64,000 bases of DNA from Bacteroidaceae bacterium (GCA_016280445.1 JAEEGS010000048.1:1-64000), one strand, 5' to 3'; shown: positions 22,620 through 35,416, numbered from the stretch's first letter. The notes: generated by a model from the letters alone, not told the origin. Numbers and translations are program-made.

Positions 22620-25600
22620 TTATTTGCCCTCTTGCTGCTTCACCCACTCTGTCGGTGAGAGTCCGTACAGTGATTTGAAGTTTGTAGAGAATGCGGAGAG
22701 AGACTTGAAGCCCGTAGCAATGCTCACACCCGTGATGTCGTAATGTTTCTCGGAAAGCAAGCGGGCTGCCTCTTTCAGACGTACATACTTCACGAAGTCG
22801 CGTGGAGCCTGTCCTGTCAAGTCCTTCATCTTGCGGTAAAAGTGCACACGGCTGATACCCACCTTGTCGGCTATCAATTCCACCGACAGTTCTGGGTTGT
22901 CCATATTTTCGTTGATGACCTTCATCACACGGCGCATCAAGTGCTCGTCGGGTGATTCCATCTCCACCTTGTCAATATTTTCCTCCTGCTGCTTGTCGCC
23001 ATGATACTTTCCTTGCAGCAACTGGCGCGTCTTCATCAGTTGGAGGATGGTCGTGCGCAGCACATCGATGTTGAACGGCTTCGACACATACGCGTCGGCA
23101 CCGTTGGTGATGCCAGCAATGCGGTCGGCATCGCTGCCCAGAGCCGTCATCAGCACGATGGGGATATGGTTGGTCGTAAAGTTTGCTTTCAGTTTCTGGC
23201 AGAGCGTCATGCCATCCATCACCGGCATCATGATGTCGCTGATGACCATGTCCACCTTGCCCGGATGTGCCACGATGTAGTCCCAGGCCTCTTGGCCGTT
23301 CGCGCAAGAGTGAATGACCAAGTCCTTCGATAATTCACTATGCACATACTGACGGATGGCCTCGTCGTCCTCCACTAGCAGCGCATTCCGTCGGTGCGTG
23401 TCGTTCGGCTTTTCGATGGTCAGCAGTTCAGCCGTATCCTCTTCGATGGTGGTCATGCCATCCACCTCCGTCACCATCTCCACCTTGTCAGGCTTGATGT
23501 TGCGCAGGGTCTCGTCACCCATCGGCATCGTCACCGTGAAGAGCGTACCCTTCCCTTCTGGATTATCCTCCACCGTGATGCTGCCCTTGTGCAGTTTCAC
23601 CAGCATAGAAGTCAAGTTCAGACCGATGCCCGTGCCGATGTAGCCATTCTGATGCTGACCCGAATAGAAGCGGTCAAACACCTTCGTCTTATCCTCCATC
23701 TTGATGCCCACACCTGTGTCGGCCACACTCACCTGGAACGACTCACCTTCCTTCTTCAGCTGCAAGATGACCTTGCCACCGTCGGGCGTGAACTTGAAGG
23801 CATTCGACAGGAGGTTCATCACAATCTTGTCCATGTTGTCAGGGTCTACATACACTTGCAGGGTGTCCACATCGTGCTGGAAGTCGTAGGTGATATTGCG
23901 GCTCTGCGCATTCGTGACAAACACATCGAAAATATTCTGCATGAAGCTCACCAGCTCCACCTGCTGATAGTCGAGCAAGAACTTGCCCTGCTCAATCTTC
24001 CTCACGTCCATCATCTGGTTGATGAGTCGGAGGATGCGCTTCGAGTTCTGCTTCATCAGCTGATAGTTGCGTTGGCGCTCCTCATTCTTGTCCGAACTCA
24101 TCAGCTTCTCCAACGGAGCCAGAATCAGCGTCATAGGCGTACGGATTTCATGACTGATGTTCATGAAGAACTGCACACGTGCATCGTTCAGTTCACGCTG
24201 CTGACGGGTACGTTCCATCACACGGCGCAGACGAATCTGACGCATCACATATTCATACACCAACCAAGCCACCAAGAGGAACAGCAGGAAGTAAATCACT
24301 TTAGCCCACGCCGACGCATACCAGGCAGGGTGAACCACAGCCACAAACTCACGCTCTTCGCTCACGGCACCCATCACATGAGCACGCACCCTGATGTGAT
24401 AGGTGCCAGGCTTCAAGTTGTCAAACACCAGCCGGCTGTCGCTGATGCTCTGACGCTGCCACTTACCACCATTCACACTGAACTCGTAGACAACAAACTG
24501 ACTGTTTAGCCCCTCCACACACATTTCCAACGTGAAGTGACCATTCTCATGGCTCAAATCCATCTGGGCACAGTCGTCCACCAGCCCTGTCAGCACCTCA
24601 TAGCCATCCAGTTCCTCACCTGCATGCACCTTACGCTCACCCACATACACATCGACAAAACGCACACGGTAACCTTTGGCTCGGCTCTGCCAGTCCTTCA
24701 TGCCCTTGACATCGAAGTAGGTAATGCCGTCTATGCCACCGAAGTAGATCTTTCCATCTTGCAACAACGCAGCCCCTCGGGAAAACTCATTGGCTTGCAG
24801 ACCGTCGCCCGAGAAGAAGTTTGTAAAAGTTTCCTTCTCCACATCCATGCACGAAAGGCCATAGTCAGTACCCACCCACAGGTTCTCCCCGTCCAGACAA
24901 AGCGAAGCGATATTGTTGTTCGGCAGTCCATCCTCTGTGGTGTAGGTGCGCTGTTCAAAGGTCATGCAGTTCAGTTTCACCAATCCCATGTTGGTAGCAA
25001 TCCAAGCTGTCCGCTTATCTTTCGTCACCGCAAAACACCGGACCGTATGTCGGCCCAGCAATTTACGGCAATCCAGCGGAATCGTTCCGTCAGCCTCTGG
25101 GAAGCAGACAGACATACCATCCGCCGTTCCCACCAGCAACATATCATCCACTTGCAGAACAGCATACACATAGCCATTGATCATGATGCGTGTCCCCCCC
25201 TCCTTCCGATGGTCAGGACGGTGGTTCAGCCATTTGCCTGTAGGCAAGTGATAATAGTAGATGCCCTCGCCCATCGTGGCAATCCAGCAGTAGTCAGGCT
25301 CCGTGGCCGGCACAATGTCGAAGATATGAGTGATGTCGGTGGTCAGTTGAGAGAAACGTCCATTCTGCATCTTCCAAAGACCATCGGTGAAAGTGCCCAG
25401 CAACATGGTCGACGGTGCAGTGTTCAGCACCGTCGTGAAGTTCTTGGGCATGCCTGGCGTATTGGTACTGCTCCAATGGTGGGAACTGCTACCGTCACTT
25501 GCCATTAGGTAGAGTCCATCGTTGTCGGTAGTCACCCACAGGCCGTCTGGATAGGTGGTCGAACCCACCGCCTTCGCGAGGCTGAAGACCGCGTTGTCGC

Positions 25601-26645
25601 CAATGCTGTTCTTTGTCATGGAGTTCCTTCCCACATACTCAAAAGACGACTGGTTCATCGGCTTCATCATCACACCCTTCATATAGATGGCCACCCACAC
25701 ATTGCCATAGGCATCTCGAATGGCGTCATTCACATTGGCCGACTCAAAATCGAAGTCCTTCACCGAGATGGTACTGCGCGTCACCAACCCTGTCTTTTCA
25801 TCGTAGATGCGCAAGCCACCCCCATCGGTTCCTATGAACATGCGACCATTCCACCATGAGTTGAATCCCGACACCACTCCTCCCATCTCCTCAGCCGTGG
25901 CAACCTGACGGAAGTGGTCAGTCTGGCTGTCATACACATAAATGCCCGATCGGACAGTGGCGGCATACATCTGACCCGACGAACTAAAGGCCAGTTTCCT
26001 CACGCCTTTCAGTTCCTCATAGGCATGAAACTTCCCGTCACCCGTCTTACGGAGCACACCACCACCCGAGTTCACCACCCATAGACGGTTTTGTTTGTCA
26101 TCCAACAGCTGCACAGGATTCCATTGCTGCTCGCCAGTCAGCAAGTCCACGCTCTGCTTCACATAGAGCTTTCCCTCCTTGTCCCTCACCACTTCACCAT
26201 GTCCATAGCCTGCAAAGCACACCATCATACGGTTGGGATGGATACGGCAGAAGTTAACCACACGTGTGGTGAGGGTGTCGCCTCTCGATGTCACCATAGG
26301 CACCACAGTGAAGCGGTCGGTGGCATAGTCAAACAACTGCACACCACTACCTGTGCCCACCAATAGCTTTCCCTGCTCATAGTCGGTCACACAGGTTGCC
26401 TCGTCGTGCATCAGCGAGGTCGGGTCACCTATCACATGGCGATATACATTCCACTTCACACCGTCGTAACGGTTCAGTCCATTCTGTGTCGACAACCATA
26501 TATTGTGGCGCTTGTCTTCATAGAGACTACGTACACGTGAATTGGACAAGCCCTGCTTCGAACCGAAGAAGAGCACATTCTGTGCACACACATTCAACAC
26601 GCTCAGCCCGAAGGCCAGCACCATAAGTCCTATACGAGATTTCAT
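22620..26645 (-). CDS. Hybrid two-component system sensor-regulator (HTCS)
   Basis: A 1341-aa one-protein signalling system that senses oligosaccharides in the periplasm and activates glycan-use genes. After a signal peptide come two seven-bladed propellers built of Reg_prop repeats (NIWLSTQNGLNRYDG, NVWVAIYMKG) and a Y_Y_Y domain. A membrane segment (VIYFLLFLLVAWLVYEYV) lies near residue 785, followed by the His box NISHEIRTPM (~828), the kinase ATPase (LLSNAFKFTPDGG), a receiver with Asp in SDIMMPVMDG (~1137) and a C-terminal AraC HTH. It sits at the left end of the xylan locus and most likely controls it. HTCS proteins of xylan loci bind xylo-oligosaccharides. A promoter-like TATCTTTG lies at 26701-26708. 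Confidence 0.95.
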   Translation of the reverse strand: MKSRIGLMVLAFGLSVLNVCAQNVLFFGSKQGLSNSRVRSLYEDKRHNIWLSTQNGLNRYDGVKWNVYRHVIGDPTSLMHDEATCVTDYEQGKLLVGTGSGVQLFDYATDRFTVVPMVTSRGDTLTTRVVNFCRIHPNRMMVCFAGYGHGEVVRDKEGKLYVKQSVDLLTGEQQWNPVQLLDDKQNRLWVVNSGGGVLRKTGDGKFHAYEELKGVRKLAFSSSGQMYAATVRSGIYVYDSQTDHFRQVATAEEMGGVVSGFNSWWNGRMFIGTDGGGLRIYDEKTGLVTRSTISVKDFDFESANVNDAIRDAYGNVWVAIYMKGVMMKPMNQSSFEYVGRNSMTKNSIGDNAVFSLAKAVGSTTYPDGLWVTTDNDGLYLMASDGSSSHHWSSTNTPGMPKNFTTVLNTAPSTMLLGTFTDGLWKMQNGRFSQLTTDITHIFDIVPATEPDYCWIATMGEGIYYYHLPTGKWLNHRPDHRKEGGTRIMINGYVYAVLQVDDMLLVGTADGMSVCFPEADGTIPLDCRKLLGRHTVRCFAVTKDKRTAWIATNMGLVKLNCMTFEQRTYTTEDGLPNNNIASLCLDGENLWVGTDYGLSCMDVEKETFTNFFSGDGLQANEFSRGAALLQDGKIYFGGIDGITYFDVKGMKDWQSRAKGYRVRFVDVYVGERKVHAGEELDGYEVLTGLVDDCAQMDLSHENGHFTLEMCVEGLNSQFVVYEFSVNGGKWQRQSISDSRLVFDNLKPGTYHIRVRAHVMGAVSEEREFVAVVHPAWYASAWAKVIYFLLFLLVAWLVYEYVMRQIRLRRVMERTRQQRELNDARVQFFMNISHEIRTPMTLILAPLEKLMSSDKNEERQRNYQLMKQNSKRILRLINQMMDVRKIEQGKFLLDYQQVELVSFMQNIFDVFVTNAQSRNITYDFQHDVDTLQVYVDPDNMDKIVMNLLSNAFKFTPDGGKVILQLKKEGESFQVSVADTGVGIKMEDKTKVFDRFYSGQHQNGYIGTGIGLNLTSMLVKLHKGSITVEDNPEGKGTLFTVTMPMGDETLRNIKPDKVEMVTEVDGMTTIEEDTAELLTIEKPNDTHRRNALLVEDDEAIRQYVHSELSKDLVIHSCANGQEAWDYIVAHPGKVDMVISDIMMPVMDGMTLCQKLKANFTTNHIPIVLMTALGSDADRIAGITNGADAYVSKPFNIDVLRTTILQLMKTRQLLQGKYHGDKQQEENIDKVEMESPDEHLMRRVMKVINENMDNPELSVELIADKVGISRVHFYRKMKDLTGQAPRDFVKYVRLKEAARLLSEKHYDITGVSIATGFKSLSAFSTNFKSLYGLSPTEWVKQQEGK

Positions 26646-26700
26646 ATGATTAGTTAGTCAGCAGCTATCGATTAGTTAGTCAAGTAGTCAAATTTGGGCA

Positions 26701-26708
26701 CAAAGATA
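26701..26708 (-). promoter_or_regulatory. Promoter of the HTCS gene
   Basis: The minus strand reads TATCTTTG, 55 bp before the ATG, matching the -7 consensus. Confidence 0.6.
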
Positions 26709-26814
26709 AGGAAAAAGATTGTAACAATACAAGAAAGAAAGAAAAAATCTTATGAATCTCACACAGAAAGAAATGTTATCTTGCACAGAAAGCACAGAAA
26801 ACACAGAAAAGAAG

Positions 26815-27115
26815 AGCTCCGCTTAATCTGTTTAATCCAGCCCGCAGGGCGATGTTTCTTAACAAAGATACAAAAGATTTTTTTCTCAACATATCCCTTC
26901 GGGATGATTACGCGGATTCAGCAGATTTGTCTGAACGCGAATCTCTCGAATCTTCCAAATCTGCCAAATCTGCCGTGAAACGGCGTAGTTGTTTTTACTA
27001 CACCGCTAAAGCGGTAGATTATAAAGATTAGGAGGATTTTTATTTCACACAGAACTCACAGAAAGGAGAGTTCCGTTTAATCTGCTTAATCCAGCCCGTA
27101 GGGCGATGTTTCCCT
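26815..27115. repeat. Mosaic palindrome repeat, copy A
   Basis: This gap holds modules repeated at 31050-31200, 38041-38274 and 38405-38610. Each has a tiny palindrome: agcccgcagggcgatgt, atatcccttcgggatga, gccgtgaaacggc and ccgctaaagcgg. They are joined by conserved filler (gattataaagattaggagga) and cacagaaa-rich runs. No ORF of note is present. Confidence 0.8.
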
Positions 27116-27123
27116 TTTTCCGT

Positions 27124-27163
27124 GAAAAAAGCGGGGCGGCCATGATGGTCGCCCCGCTTTCGT
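27124..27163 (-). terminator. Intrinsic terminator of the 1189-aa protein gene
   Basis: aaagcggggcg / cgccccgcttt with an inner gcc/ggc forms a stable stem; the minus strand continues with a T-run. Confidence 0.85.
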
Positions 27164-27194
27164 TATATGTTCACTCTTTCGAGTGCGTTCGTGA

Positions 27195-30100
27195 TTACTT
27201 CTGATACTTCTTTGTGCCGTCAGCCTTGATCACGATGCCCTTGTAGTTTTCATCTACAAGCTGACCTGCAACGTTGAAGGTAGCACCGCCCTTGGCAGCC
27301 TTGATAGCCTCAACAATTTCGATGCCATTAGCGTATTCCTCAGCAGCCTTTGGATAGTCGTAACCAGGCATTGGAGCTACGAGGAAGATGCGAACATCGT
27401 CACACTGAGTTGTACCAGTCCAGAAGTCCTGAGGAGTATTATCCTCGTGCTTCTCAGCCTTGTTAGAAACGTAGTGCTCACGAGCACCAATCAGAATTGT
27501 ACCCTCTTCACCAACTTCAACATTCATGAGGTAAGTGTTGTTGGCATCGCCACTTCCGTAGTAAGATGGGCCACCCTTATAAGGTTCAACAACATCATCG
27601 TTGCCGGCATAGATATACTTATCCCAAACACCAGTCTCTTCGTTCTGAGCGTTGTAGTAGAATATCTTACCATAGTCAGCAGTCTTGTCAACCAGAGGAG
27701 TACGAGTAGAGAACTTGATGTTGTAGATACCTACAGGCAAATACTCGATGAGCTGGCAGATGTTGTAATCTGCATTACCATAAATGTTGATGAATTGGTC
27801 AGTTACAGGATTCTCCTCAGTTGGAGCATCACCACCGTAACCAATGTTCAGAGAAGACTCTGTAGAACCTGCTTCAATTGTCCATCCAGGAATGCCATCG
27901 ACATTCAGCTGACGATAGAACTTAGGATTCTGGATGCAACCTGTCAGTTCGATACCAGAGAAATCGTCATTCACGTTTGTGAGATATTGCTCTGGAATCT
28001 TACCCTCCTCAAGTTCGTTACCAAGAAGTTCAAGTACACGGAGTTTGTTAGCAGCATTGATGTTGGCAGCCACTTCGCGGTCGTCAGTTACAGCTGCTAC
28101 GGCATCATTGAGAGCGGAAGGACAATCAGTATGAATTGTGTTGTAAGTCATGATAGCCTTTGTGATACCCCAAGTGAGGGTGCCAGCAGAAGCAATCAGG
28201 CCCTTCAACTGTGTAGCAGCGAGGACAATCTTTGGAGAAGCCTCAGCGAGAGCTGCGTCAGAGAGAGTGGTAGGATCAACCTCTGCATAAGTGTCAATCA
28301 CAGCCTTTGCAGACTTAGCGATTTCTGTCTCAGCATACTTCGTACCATCGATAGGCTGAGTGGTCCATTCGCCTGGATTATTAGGATCTTCCTCACCATA
28401 GTAAGCAATCAGAGCCTCCTCGATGTTCTGGTTGAAGTCGTCGATGTTCTTGATACGAGCACGCATTGCTGTAGCAGCAACCTTCATCTCCTCAATGGCT
28501 TCCTCAATCTCAGAAGGAGAAGTGAAGTGACCTTTCTCGGCGTTGTTGATAGCAGTTTCCAATGCAGTCTTGGTGTCGCCATCATACATTTCGCCATAAG
28601 CCTCGTCTTCGAGCACTGGCTTGTAGAGTTCAACAGCTTGAGCAAGTTGCTGTTTCCAGTAAGCAGCCTTAGAAGGCATAGTGATAAGATCTACACCACC
28701 AAGGAGGTACTCACCGTTTGGCTGCGTAGTAGAGAACTTCAGCATATAATAGCCTGCCTTTTCTACTGTAAAGTCTGCTTGTGACCTGGTAACACCTGTA
28801 ACGGAGATTCCTGTAGCACCATTTACGTTTGGCATAGCCATCACATCGTCGAAACGAGCATATACGTTTCCATCCAGATCTTCAAGTGTAAAGTTGTACT
28901 TAGGAGCATTCTCTTCACTTCTTTCGTCCTTATTACCGTTCAGGTTCTTCCATGCACACATGCGGATAGTAATCTGATACTTCTTGGGATCGAGATAGAG
29001 AGAAATTTCCTCAGGCATCTCGGGGTCAAGATTACCTTCTGCATCAATATAGTCCTTCACCTGCTCACCGAAAGTAAGAGTACCCAGTTTATTGTCACCA
29101 TTCATACAACGCCAGTAGATGGCACCACCATTGAGGTCACCACTGTAACCAGTCATGGTACGAGTACCACCACCTGCATTATTCAATGGATTATGACCAC
29201 CCCAGTTATAATTATAGATTGTACCATCATCTTCATTGATTCCATACTCATGGATTGTACCATTATCGTTAGCCACCCAACCTATTGGGAATGTACCGTT
29301 AGCTGTATTAGCAAATGTCTCATTGGTACTATATACAGACTCAGAAATGGTCTGGTCGTTATCTGGACCTACGGCAAATGTGAGATTTACATCTGGAGCA
29401 TCAATACCCATTTCATTCGTCACCTGATTCAGGATGAAGCTGTACTCACCATCAGCAAGGTTAGACACAGCAATGTTGACAGTCTTTCCATCCTCTGAAA
29501 GCGACATACCGTCAGTAAGGTCTGTCTGTACACCATTCTTAATAAGAGTGGCTGAAGCTGTAGACAAATCAACAGGCTTGTTGAAAGTCACAGCAATATT
29601 ATTGAAAGAAGCGCTTTCAATCTCGAAACTTTCATGTTCTGGCACTGACTTCACAAACTTAGGAGCAATCCACTCGTTTGACATTGCATCCAATGCTTCA
29701 TCGTAGTAAGCAATTTCGCCTGAGAAAGGCAGAACTGCCATCTCTGTCTCATAGTCAGCACTTGGACGCTTGTCACCATCGTAAAGGATGGTAGCCTCAC
29801 CCTTGAAGCCAACCACAATCTGGCTCTCTTCAGTCAATTCCACTTCGTCATCCAAGAAGATGTAGAGGAAACCATCAGTATGACCTTCCACATACTTAAT
29901 CTTGTCATTAGAAGCAACACCGTCAATGCTGATTTCCACGCATGAAGCATCAAACAGTGCAATACCGTCTTCAGTGGCCTTGGCCAGCTTAGCGATATTG
30001 GTATTATAACCAAAGTCAAGCTTCACAGCGTTCACATCAGCGTTGAAAGTAGCCTGATTGAATGTCACGCCCTTCTCAATCTTGATATCATCAAGAATGT

Positions 30101-30764
30101 AAACAGCATTATTGCTGAACATATTGGCAATGAAGAAGAACTCCTCAGGAAGCTTATCCTCGAACTGAGCTTTGTATTTCTTCTCACCATCACCGCCCAA
30201 TTCATCTGGAATGACGGCATCACCACGCCAGCTTTCATTTGCAGCAATGTAATCATTCATCGTCTGCGCATCTTTATAGAAGGTGACGAAAGAAAGATGC
30301 TGCCAGCCACCAGCCAGCTGGATGTCGTTAATACCGAAATTCTGACCAGAGCCCGTACAGATGCTCTTGTCAAAGTTCTCAATGCCCTTGGAAATCCAAG
30401 AAGTGAAACGGTTGCCCGATTCGCCCTTTACCCACATGCTCACACGGTAAGCAGTGTTCTCTTCAATGTTGAGGCCGGCAATCTTGAAACCACGGTTGTA
30501 AGATTGTTCCGTACCTTCACCATTAACAGCCTGCAACGCAGCATTGCCAGAGTGAACCTCCTCTGTGTACTGCTCATCCCATTGGTCTTCTTCCACATTG
30601 ACGTTCACCCAGTCACCGAAGAGACTCAAACCAGGGGTGATAGCCCATTGAGAGGACTGTCCCGTCGCATCGCTGTCTTCGAAACCGAATGAAAGCACTG
30701 TCTGTGCCTGCATAGAAGCAGAAGCCATCAGACCGGCTGCAATCAGTAAGTTAATTTTTTTCAT
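27195..30764 (-). CDS. Large secreted multi-module glycan-binding-like protein
   Basis: A 1189-aa exported protein (signal peptide MKKINLLIAAGLMASASMQA). No catalytic motif is visible. Residues ~20-240 look like a CBM4/9-type jelly roll (HSGNAALQAVN, ENTAYRVSMWVKG). An Ig-like segment (FNNIAVTFNKPVDLSTASAT) lies near 390, another sandwich near 520-680, helical FIVAR-like pieces near 700-900 (TALETAINNAEKGHFTSPSE) and a galactose-binding-like domain near 950-1150. The end (TFNVAGQLVDENYKGIVIK) resembles the sorting-like tails of its neighbours. It probably binds xylan or oligosaccharides at the surface, as SusE/F-type proteins do. Encoded alone with its own promoter and terminator beside the HTCS gene. 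Confidence 0.75.
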   Translation of the reverse strand: MKKINLLIAAGLMASASMQAQTVLSFGFEDSDATGQSSQWAITPGLSLFGDWVNVNVEEDQWDEQYTEEVHSGNAALQAVNGEGTEQSYNRGFKIAGLNIEENTAYRVSMWVKGESGNRFTSWISKGIENFDKSICTGSGQNFGINDIQLAGGWQHLSFVTFYKDAQTMNDYIAANESWRGDAVIPDELGGDGEKKYKAQFEDKLPEEFFFIANMFSNNAVYILDDIKIEKGVTFNQATFNADVNAVKLDFGYNTNIAKLAKATEDGIALFDASCVEISIDGVASNDKIKYVEGHTDGFLYIFLDDEVELTEESQIVVGFKGEATILYDGDKRPSADYETEMAVLPFSGEIAYYDEALDAMSNEWIAPKFVKSVPEHESFEIESASFNNIAVTFNKPVDLSTASATLIKNGVQTDLTDGMSLSEDGKTVNIAVSNLADGEYSFILNQVTNEMGIDAPDVNLTFAVGPDNDQTISESVYSTNETFANTANGTFPIGWVANDNGTIHEYGINEDDGTIYNYNWGGHNPLNNAGGGTRTMTGYSGDLNGGAIYWRCMNGDNKLGTLTFGEQVKDYIDAEGNLDPEMPEEISLYLDPKKYQITIRMCAWKNLNGNKDERSEENAPKYNFTLEDLDGNVYARFDDVMAMPNVNGATGISVTGVTRSQADFTVEKAGYYMLKFSTTQPNGEYLLGGVDLITMPSKAAYWKQQLAQAVELYKPVLEDEAYGEMYDGDTKTALETAINNAEKGHFTSPSEIEEAIEEMKVAATAMRARIKNIDDFNQNIEEALIAYYGEEDPNNPGEWTTQPIDGTKYAETEIAKSAKAVIDTYAEVDPTTLSDAALAEASPKIVLAATQLKGLIASAGTLTWGITKAIMTYNTIHTDCPSALNDAVAAVTDDREVAANINAANKLRVLELLGNELEEGKIPEQYLTNVNDDFSGIELTGCIQNPKFYRQLNVDGIPGWTIEAGSTESSLNIGYGGDAPTEENPVTDQFINIYGNADYNICQLIEYLPVGIYNIKFSTRTPLVDKTADYGKIFYYNAQNEETGVWDKYIYAGNDDVVEPYKGGPSYYGSGDANNTYLMNVEVGEEGTILIGAREHYVSNKAEKHEDNTPQDFWTGTTQCDDVRIFLVAPMPGYDYPKAAEEYANGIEIVEAIKAAKGGATFNVAGQLVDENYKGIVIKADGTKKYQK

Positions 30765-30863
30765 AAGCGAAAAGTTTTTTTGGTTAGATAATGTTGATTA
30801 AAAAATTGGTTTTGTATTCTCTTTCTCAGGCGAAAGAAACGCTCATCGTGCTTCATCGCCGTT

Positions 30864-30872
30864 GCAAAGTTA
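30864..30872 (-). promoter_or_regulatory. Promoter of the 1189-aa protein gene
   Basis: The minus strand reads TAACTTTGC, about 100 bp before the ATG. Confidence 0.6.
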
Positions 30873-31019
30873 CGGAAGCCTGAAAAAATACGTGTTTCAA
30901 CTTGTTGCAAGGATTTTCAAATAGGTTACAAGATACAAAAATGGGGGATTTTATGTACAAAACGGGAAATTTTCATCTCAGACAATCGTGTTCTGCGAGC
31001 TTTGGACGGCTCTTGTATA

Positions 31020-31330
31020 GCCCACACAGAAAGCGCAGAAATTCGCAGAAAGAAGAAGGAAAGAGACATGCCCCGTTGGGGCAAATTAAACGAATTCAAC
31101 GAAAAAGCAAATTGAGCTGTAGGCTCTTAATATGTTTAATTGACTCCGTCGAGCTAAAGGTTCGTTTAATCATCCCGAAAGGGTATGTTTTTCATTCCTT
31201 CATTTCTGTGTTTTCTGTGATTTCCGCGTGAGATAATAACACTTTTTTTCTGCGAACCGCGGACGGCTCTTGTATAGCTCACACAGAAAGCACAGAAATT
31301 CACAGAAAGAAGAGGGAAAGAGACATCGCC
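31020..31330. repeat. Mosaic palindrome repeat, copy B
   Basis: A diverged set of the same modules: gccccgttggggcaa, catcccgaaagggtatg and cacagaaagcgcagaaa-type runs. The unit ctgcgarctttggacggctcttgtatag-like stretch appears twice (about 30995 and 31250). No gene is seen in the 690-bp gap. Confidence 0.7.
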
Positions 31331-31396
31331 CCGTTGGAGGGAAAAATTGCAGCGGGCTTGCCTATGAATTGAAAAGCTCGCTGCCTATTAATTCAG

Positions 31397-31428
31397 AACG
31401 GGCTTGCCAATTAACTGGCAAGCCCGTT
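31397..31428 (-). terminator. Hairpin after the GH10-CE1 gene
   Basis: aacgggcttgcca / tggcaagcccgtt is a perfect 13-bp stem 25 bp after the stop codon. It lacks a good T-run, so terminator activity is likely but not certain. Confidence 0.65.
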
Positions 31429-31453
31429 GCTGTTTAAGGGGTATTTATGATAC

Positions 31454-33616
<2,163 letters not shown>

Positions 33617-33723
33617 CTATGCAATGTTAAAGAGGTTTAATGAAAGATTACTTTTTTCTGTGTTTTCACAAACAAATGCCAGCACTCTTTCCTTTATTCC
33701 TAAATTCCTTAGACAAAGCCTCC

Positions 33724-35382
33724 TTAGAGTGAGAGCACGATTTGTCCGCCCACTTCCTTCGTCGGATAATAGAACGCAGCGTAACGCGAACCCATGAAGA
33801 GGCGACGATAGTCGAAGCGCATCTTGTAGTCCTTCGTGCCGATGGCTGTGAAGGTCTTGCCATCCAGACTGTAGTAGAAGTTCGCGGTATCGCGGCCAGG
33901 GTTGAAGTCGCCGTCGATGCGCAGATAAATCTTGCTCACCTTGCCCTTTGGCAACTTGACGGTCTCCACGCTCTTCACATCCACGCCGGTGATTTCCTTC
34001 TTGGCATCGGACAGGCGCACATTCTCCTCACTCATGACGAGGGTGTACTGTCCTTTCTCCTTCTTGATGGTCAAGAGGCCAGAGTCACCATTGAATGCTG
34101 CAAGACCTGCACAATCGCCGTCTTTCATCTTGCGGGCATCGATGCAGATGGTGTCGGAACAGGTGGGGCCCCATGTGCGCCATGTGAGGGTGTTGCGGGC
34201 ATCGTAGATGGATTGAGCGAGTACGGAAGTCTTCAGCACGAAGCCGTTCACGGGCTGGGTCATGCGGAATGTGGCATCGTCACGCAGGTTCTCGCCAAAG
34301 CGGACACTCTCTCCCTTCTGGGGCAGACGGGCCATGTCGGCCTTGATGTAGTTGTGGTTCCACTGGTAGTCTTTCTCAATCTTCGCATAGTCGGGCTGCT
34401 GGTGGCAGTCGCACTGGCCGTCGAGGGTGACGGTAGTTGGAATCTTGCCATCGCCGTAGGTGCCGAGGATGGGCCAGCCGTCAATCCACGAGCAGGGTTC
34501 AACGGTGAGCACACGGCCCACACCGCCACGGTCTTGGAACATCACACCATACCACTCGCCGTGCTTGCCGTCCACGATGGTGCCCTGGCCAGCCAATGGG
34601 AAACCGCCGAAGTCGCTCTTCAGGATGACCTTCGAGTCGTAAGGGCCTTCGATGTTCTTGCTGCGGTAGGCAATCTCCTGGCGACCCGTACGAGGCCATG
34701 CGATGCAGAGCAGGTAGTACATGCCGTCGTGCTTCACCACACGGCTACCCTCGTGCAGGCCTTCGGGCTTGCCGTTCAGTTGCAGGGTCTTGTGGACACC
34801 ACCGGGCTTCTCTGCCGTGAGGTCGGCTGTCAACTCCACGAGGTGGATGTTGCCGCTGCCAGAGAAGACATACACACGGTCGTCATCGTCGAAGAAGAGG
34901 GACGAATCGTGATAGGCCGGCAGACGGCTGTGGAGTTTCCACCCCTTGGCAGGGTCGTCTGTCTTGAACACCATCGACTTGTGGGGGTCGTCGTTGGCCA
35001 CGAAGAGTGCCCAGAAGGTGCCTTTGTGGTAGCGGAGCGAAGTGGCCCACTGTCCACGTCCGTAGATGGTGCCTTCCTTCAGGTCGTAACGGGGTGTGTC
35101 CTTGATTTCATCAAAGAGATAAGAGATGGTCTCCCAATGCACGAGGTCGGTGGAGCGCATGATGGGTGCTCCGGGAAAGAGGTGCATGGTGGTGGTGACG
35201 AGGTAGTAGTAATCGCCCACACGGATGATGTCCGGGTCGGGCGCATCAGCCCAGATGAATGGGTTCTTCACTTGGATGGTGGGTTGTGTGGTCACCGTCT
35301 TCAACTCAGAAGACGGAGCATTCTGTGCACTGCCCATCGCCACTGCGCCCAGAATCAGCATCGTAGTAAACAGTTTTCTCAT
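33724..35382 (-). CDS. Glycoside hydrolase family 43 (arabinofuranosidase or xylosidase)
   Basis: A 552-aa exported enzyme. The five-bladed propeller starts with the conserved Asp in WADAPDPDIIRVGDYYYLV and continues with YGRGQWATSLRYHKGTFW and GGFPLAGQGTIVDG; residues ~340-550 are the beta-sandwich typical of the longer GH43 proteins. The pattern is like subfamily 12 (alpha-L-arabinofuranosidase), but xylosidase activity cannot be excluded. I start at MRKLFTTMLILGAVAMGSAQ, the signal peptide; the 35 residues before it in the track translate a terminator and promoter. It lies directly upstream of the GH10-CE1 gene. Confidence 0.9.
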   Translation of the reverse strand: MRKLFTTMLILGAVAMGSAQNAPSSELKTVTTQPTIQVKNPFIWADAPDPDIIRVGDYYYLVTTTMHLFPGAPIMRSTDLVHWETISYLFDEIKDTPRYDLKEGTIYGRGQWATSLRYHKGTFWALFVANDDPHKSMVFKTDDPAKGWKLHSRLPAYHDSSLFFDDDDRVYVFSGSGNIHLVELTADLTAEKPGGVHKTLQLNGKPEGLHEGSRVVKHDGMYYLLCIAWPRTGRQEIAYRSKNIEGPYDSKVILKSDFGGFPLAGQGTIVDGKHGEWYGVMFQDRGGVGRVLTVEPCSWIDGWPILGTYGDGKIPTTVTLDGQCDCHQQPDYAKIEKDYQWNHNYIKADMARLPQKGESVRFGENLRDDATFRMTQPVNGFVLKTSVLAQSIYDARNTLTWRTWGPTCSDTICIDARKMKDGDCAGLAAFNGDSGLLTIKKEKGQYTLVMSEENVRLSDAKKEITGVDVKSVETVKLPKGKVSKIYLRIDGDFNPGRDTANFYYSLDGKTFTAIGTKDYKMRFDYRRLFMGSRYAAFYYPTKEVGGQIVLSL

Positions 35383-35416
35383 TTTGTTCTCTATTTTACA
35401 GGTTTGGTTTCGTCGA

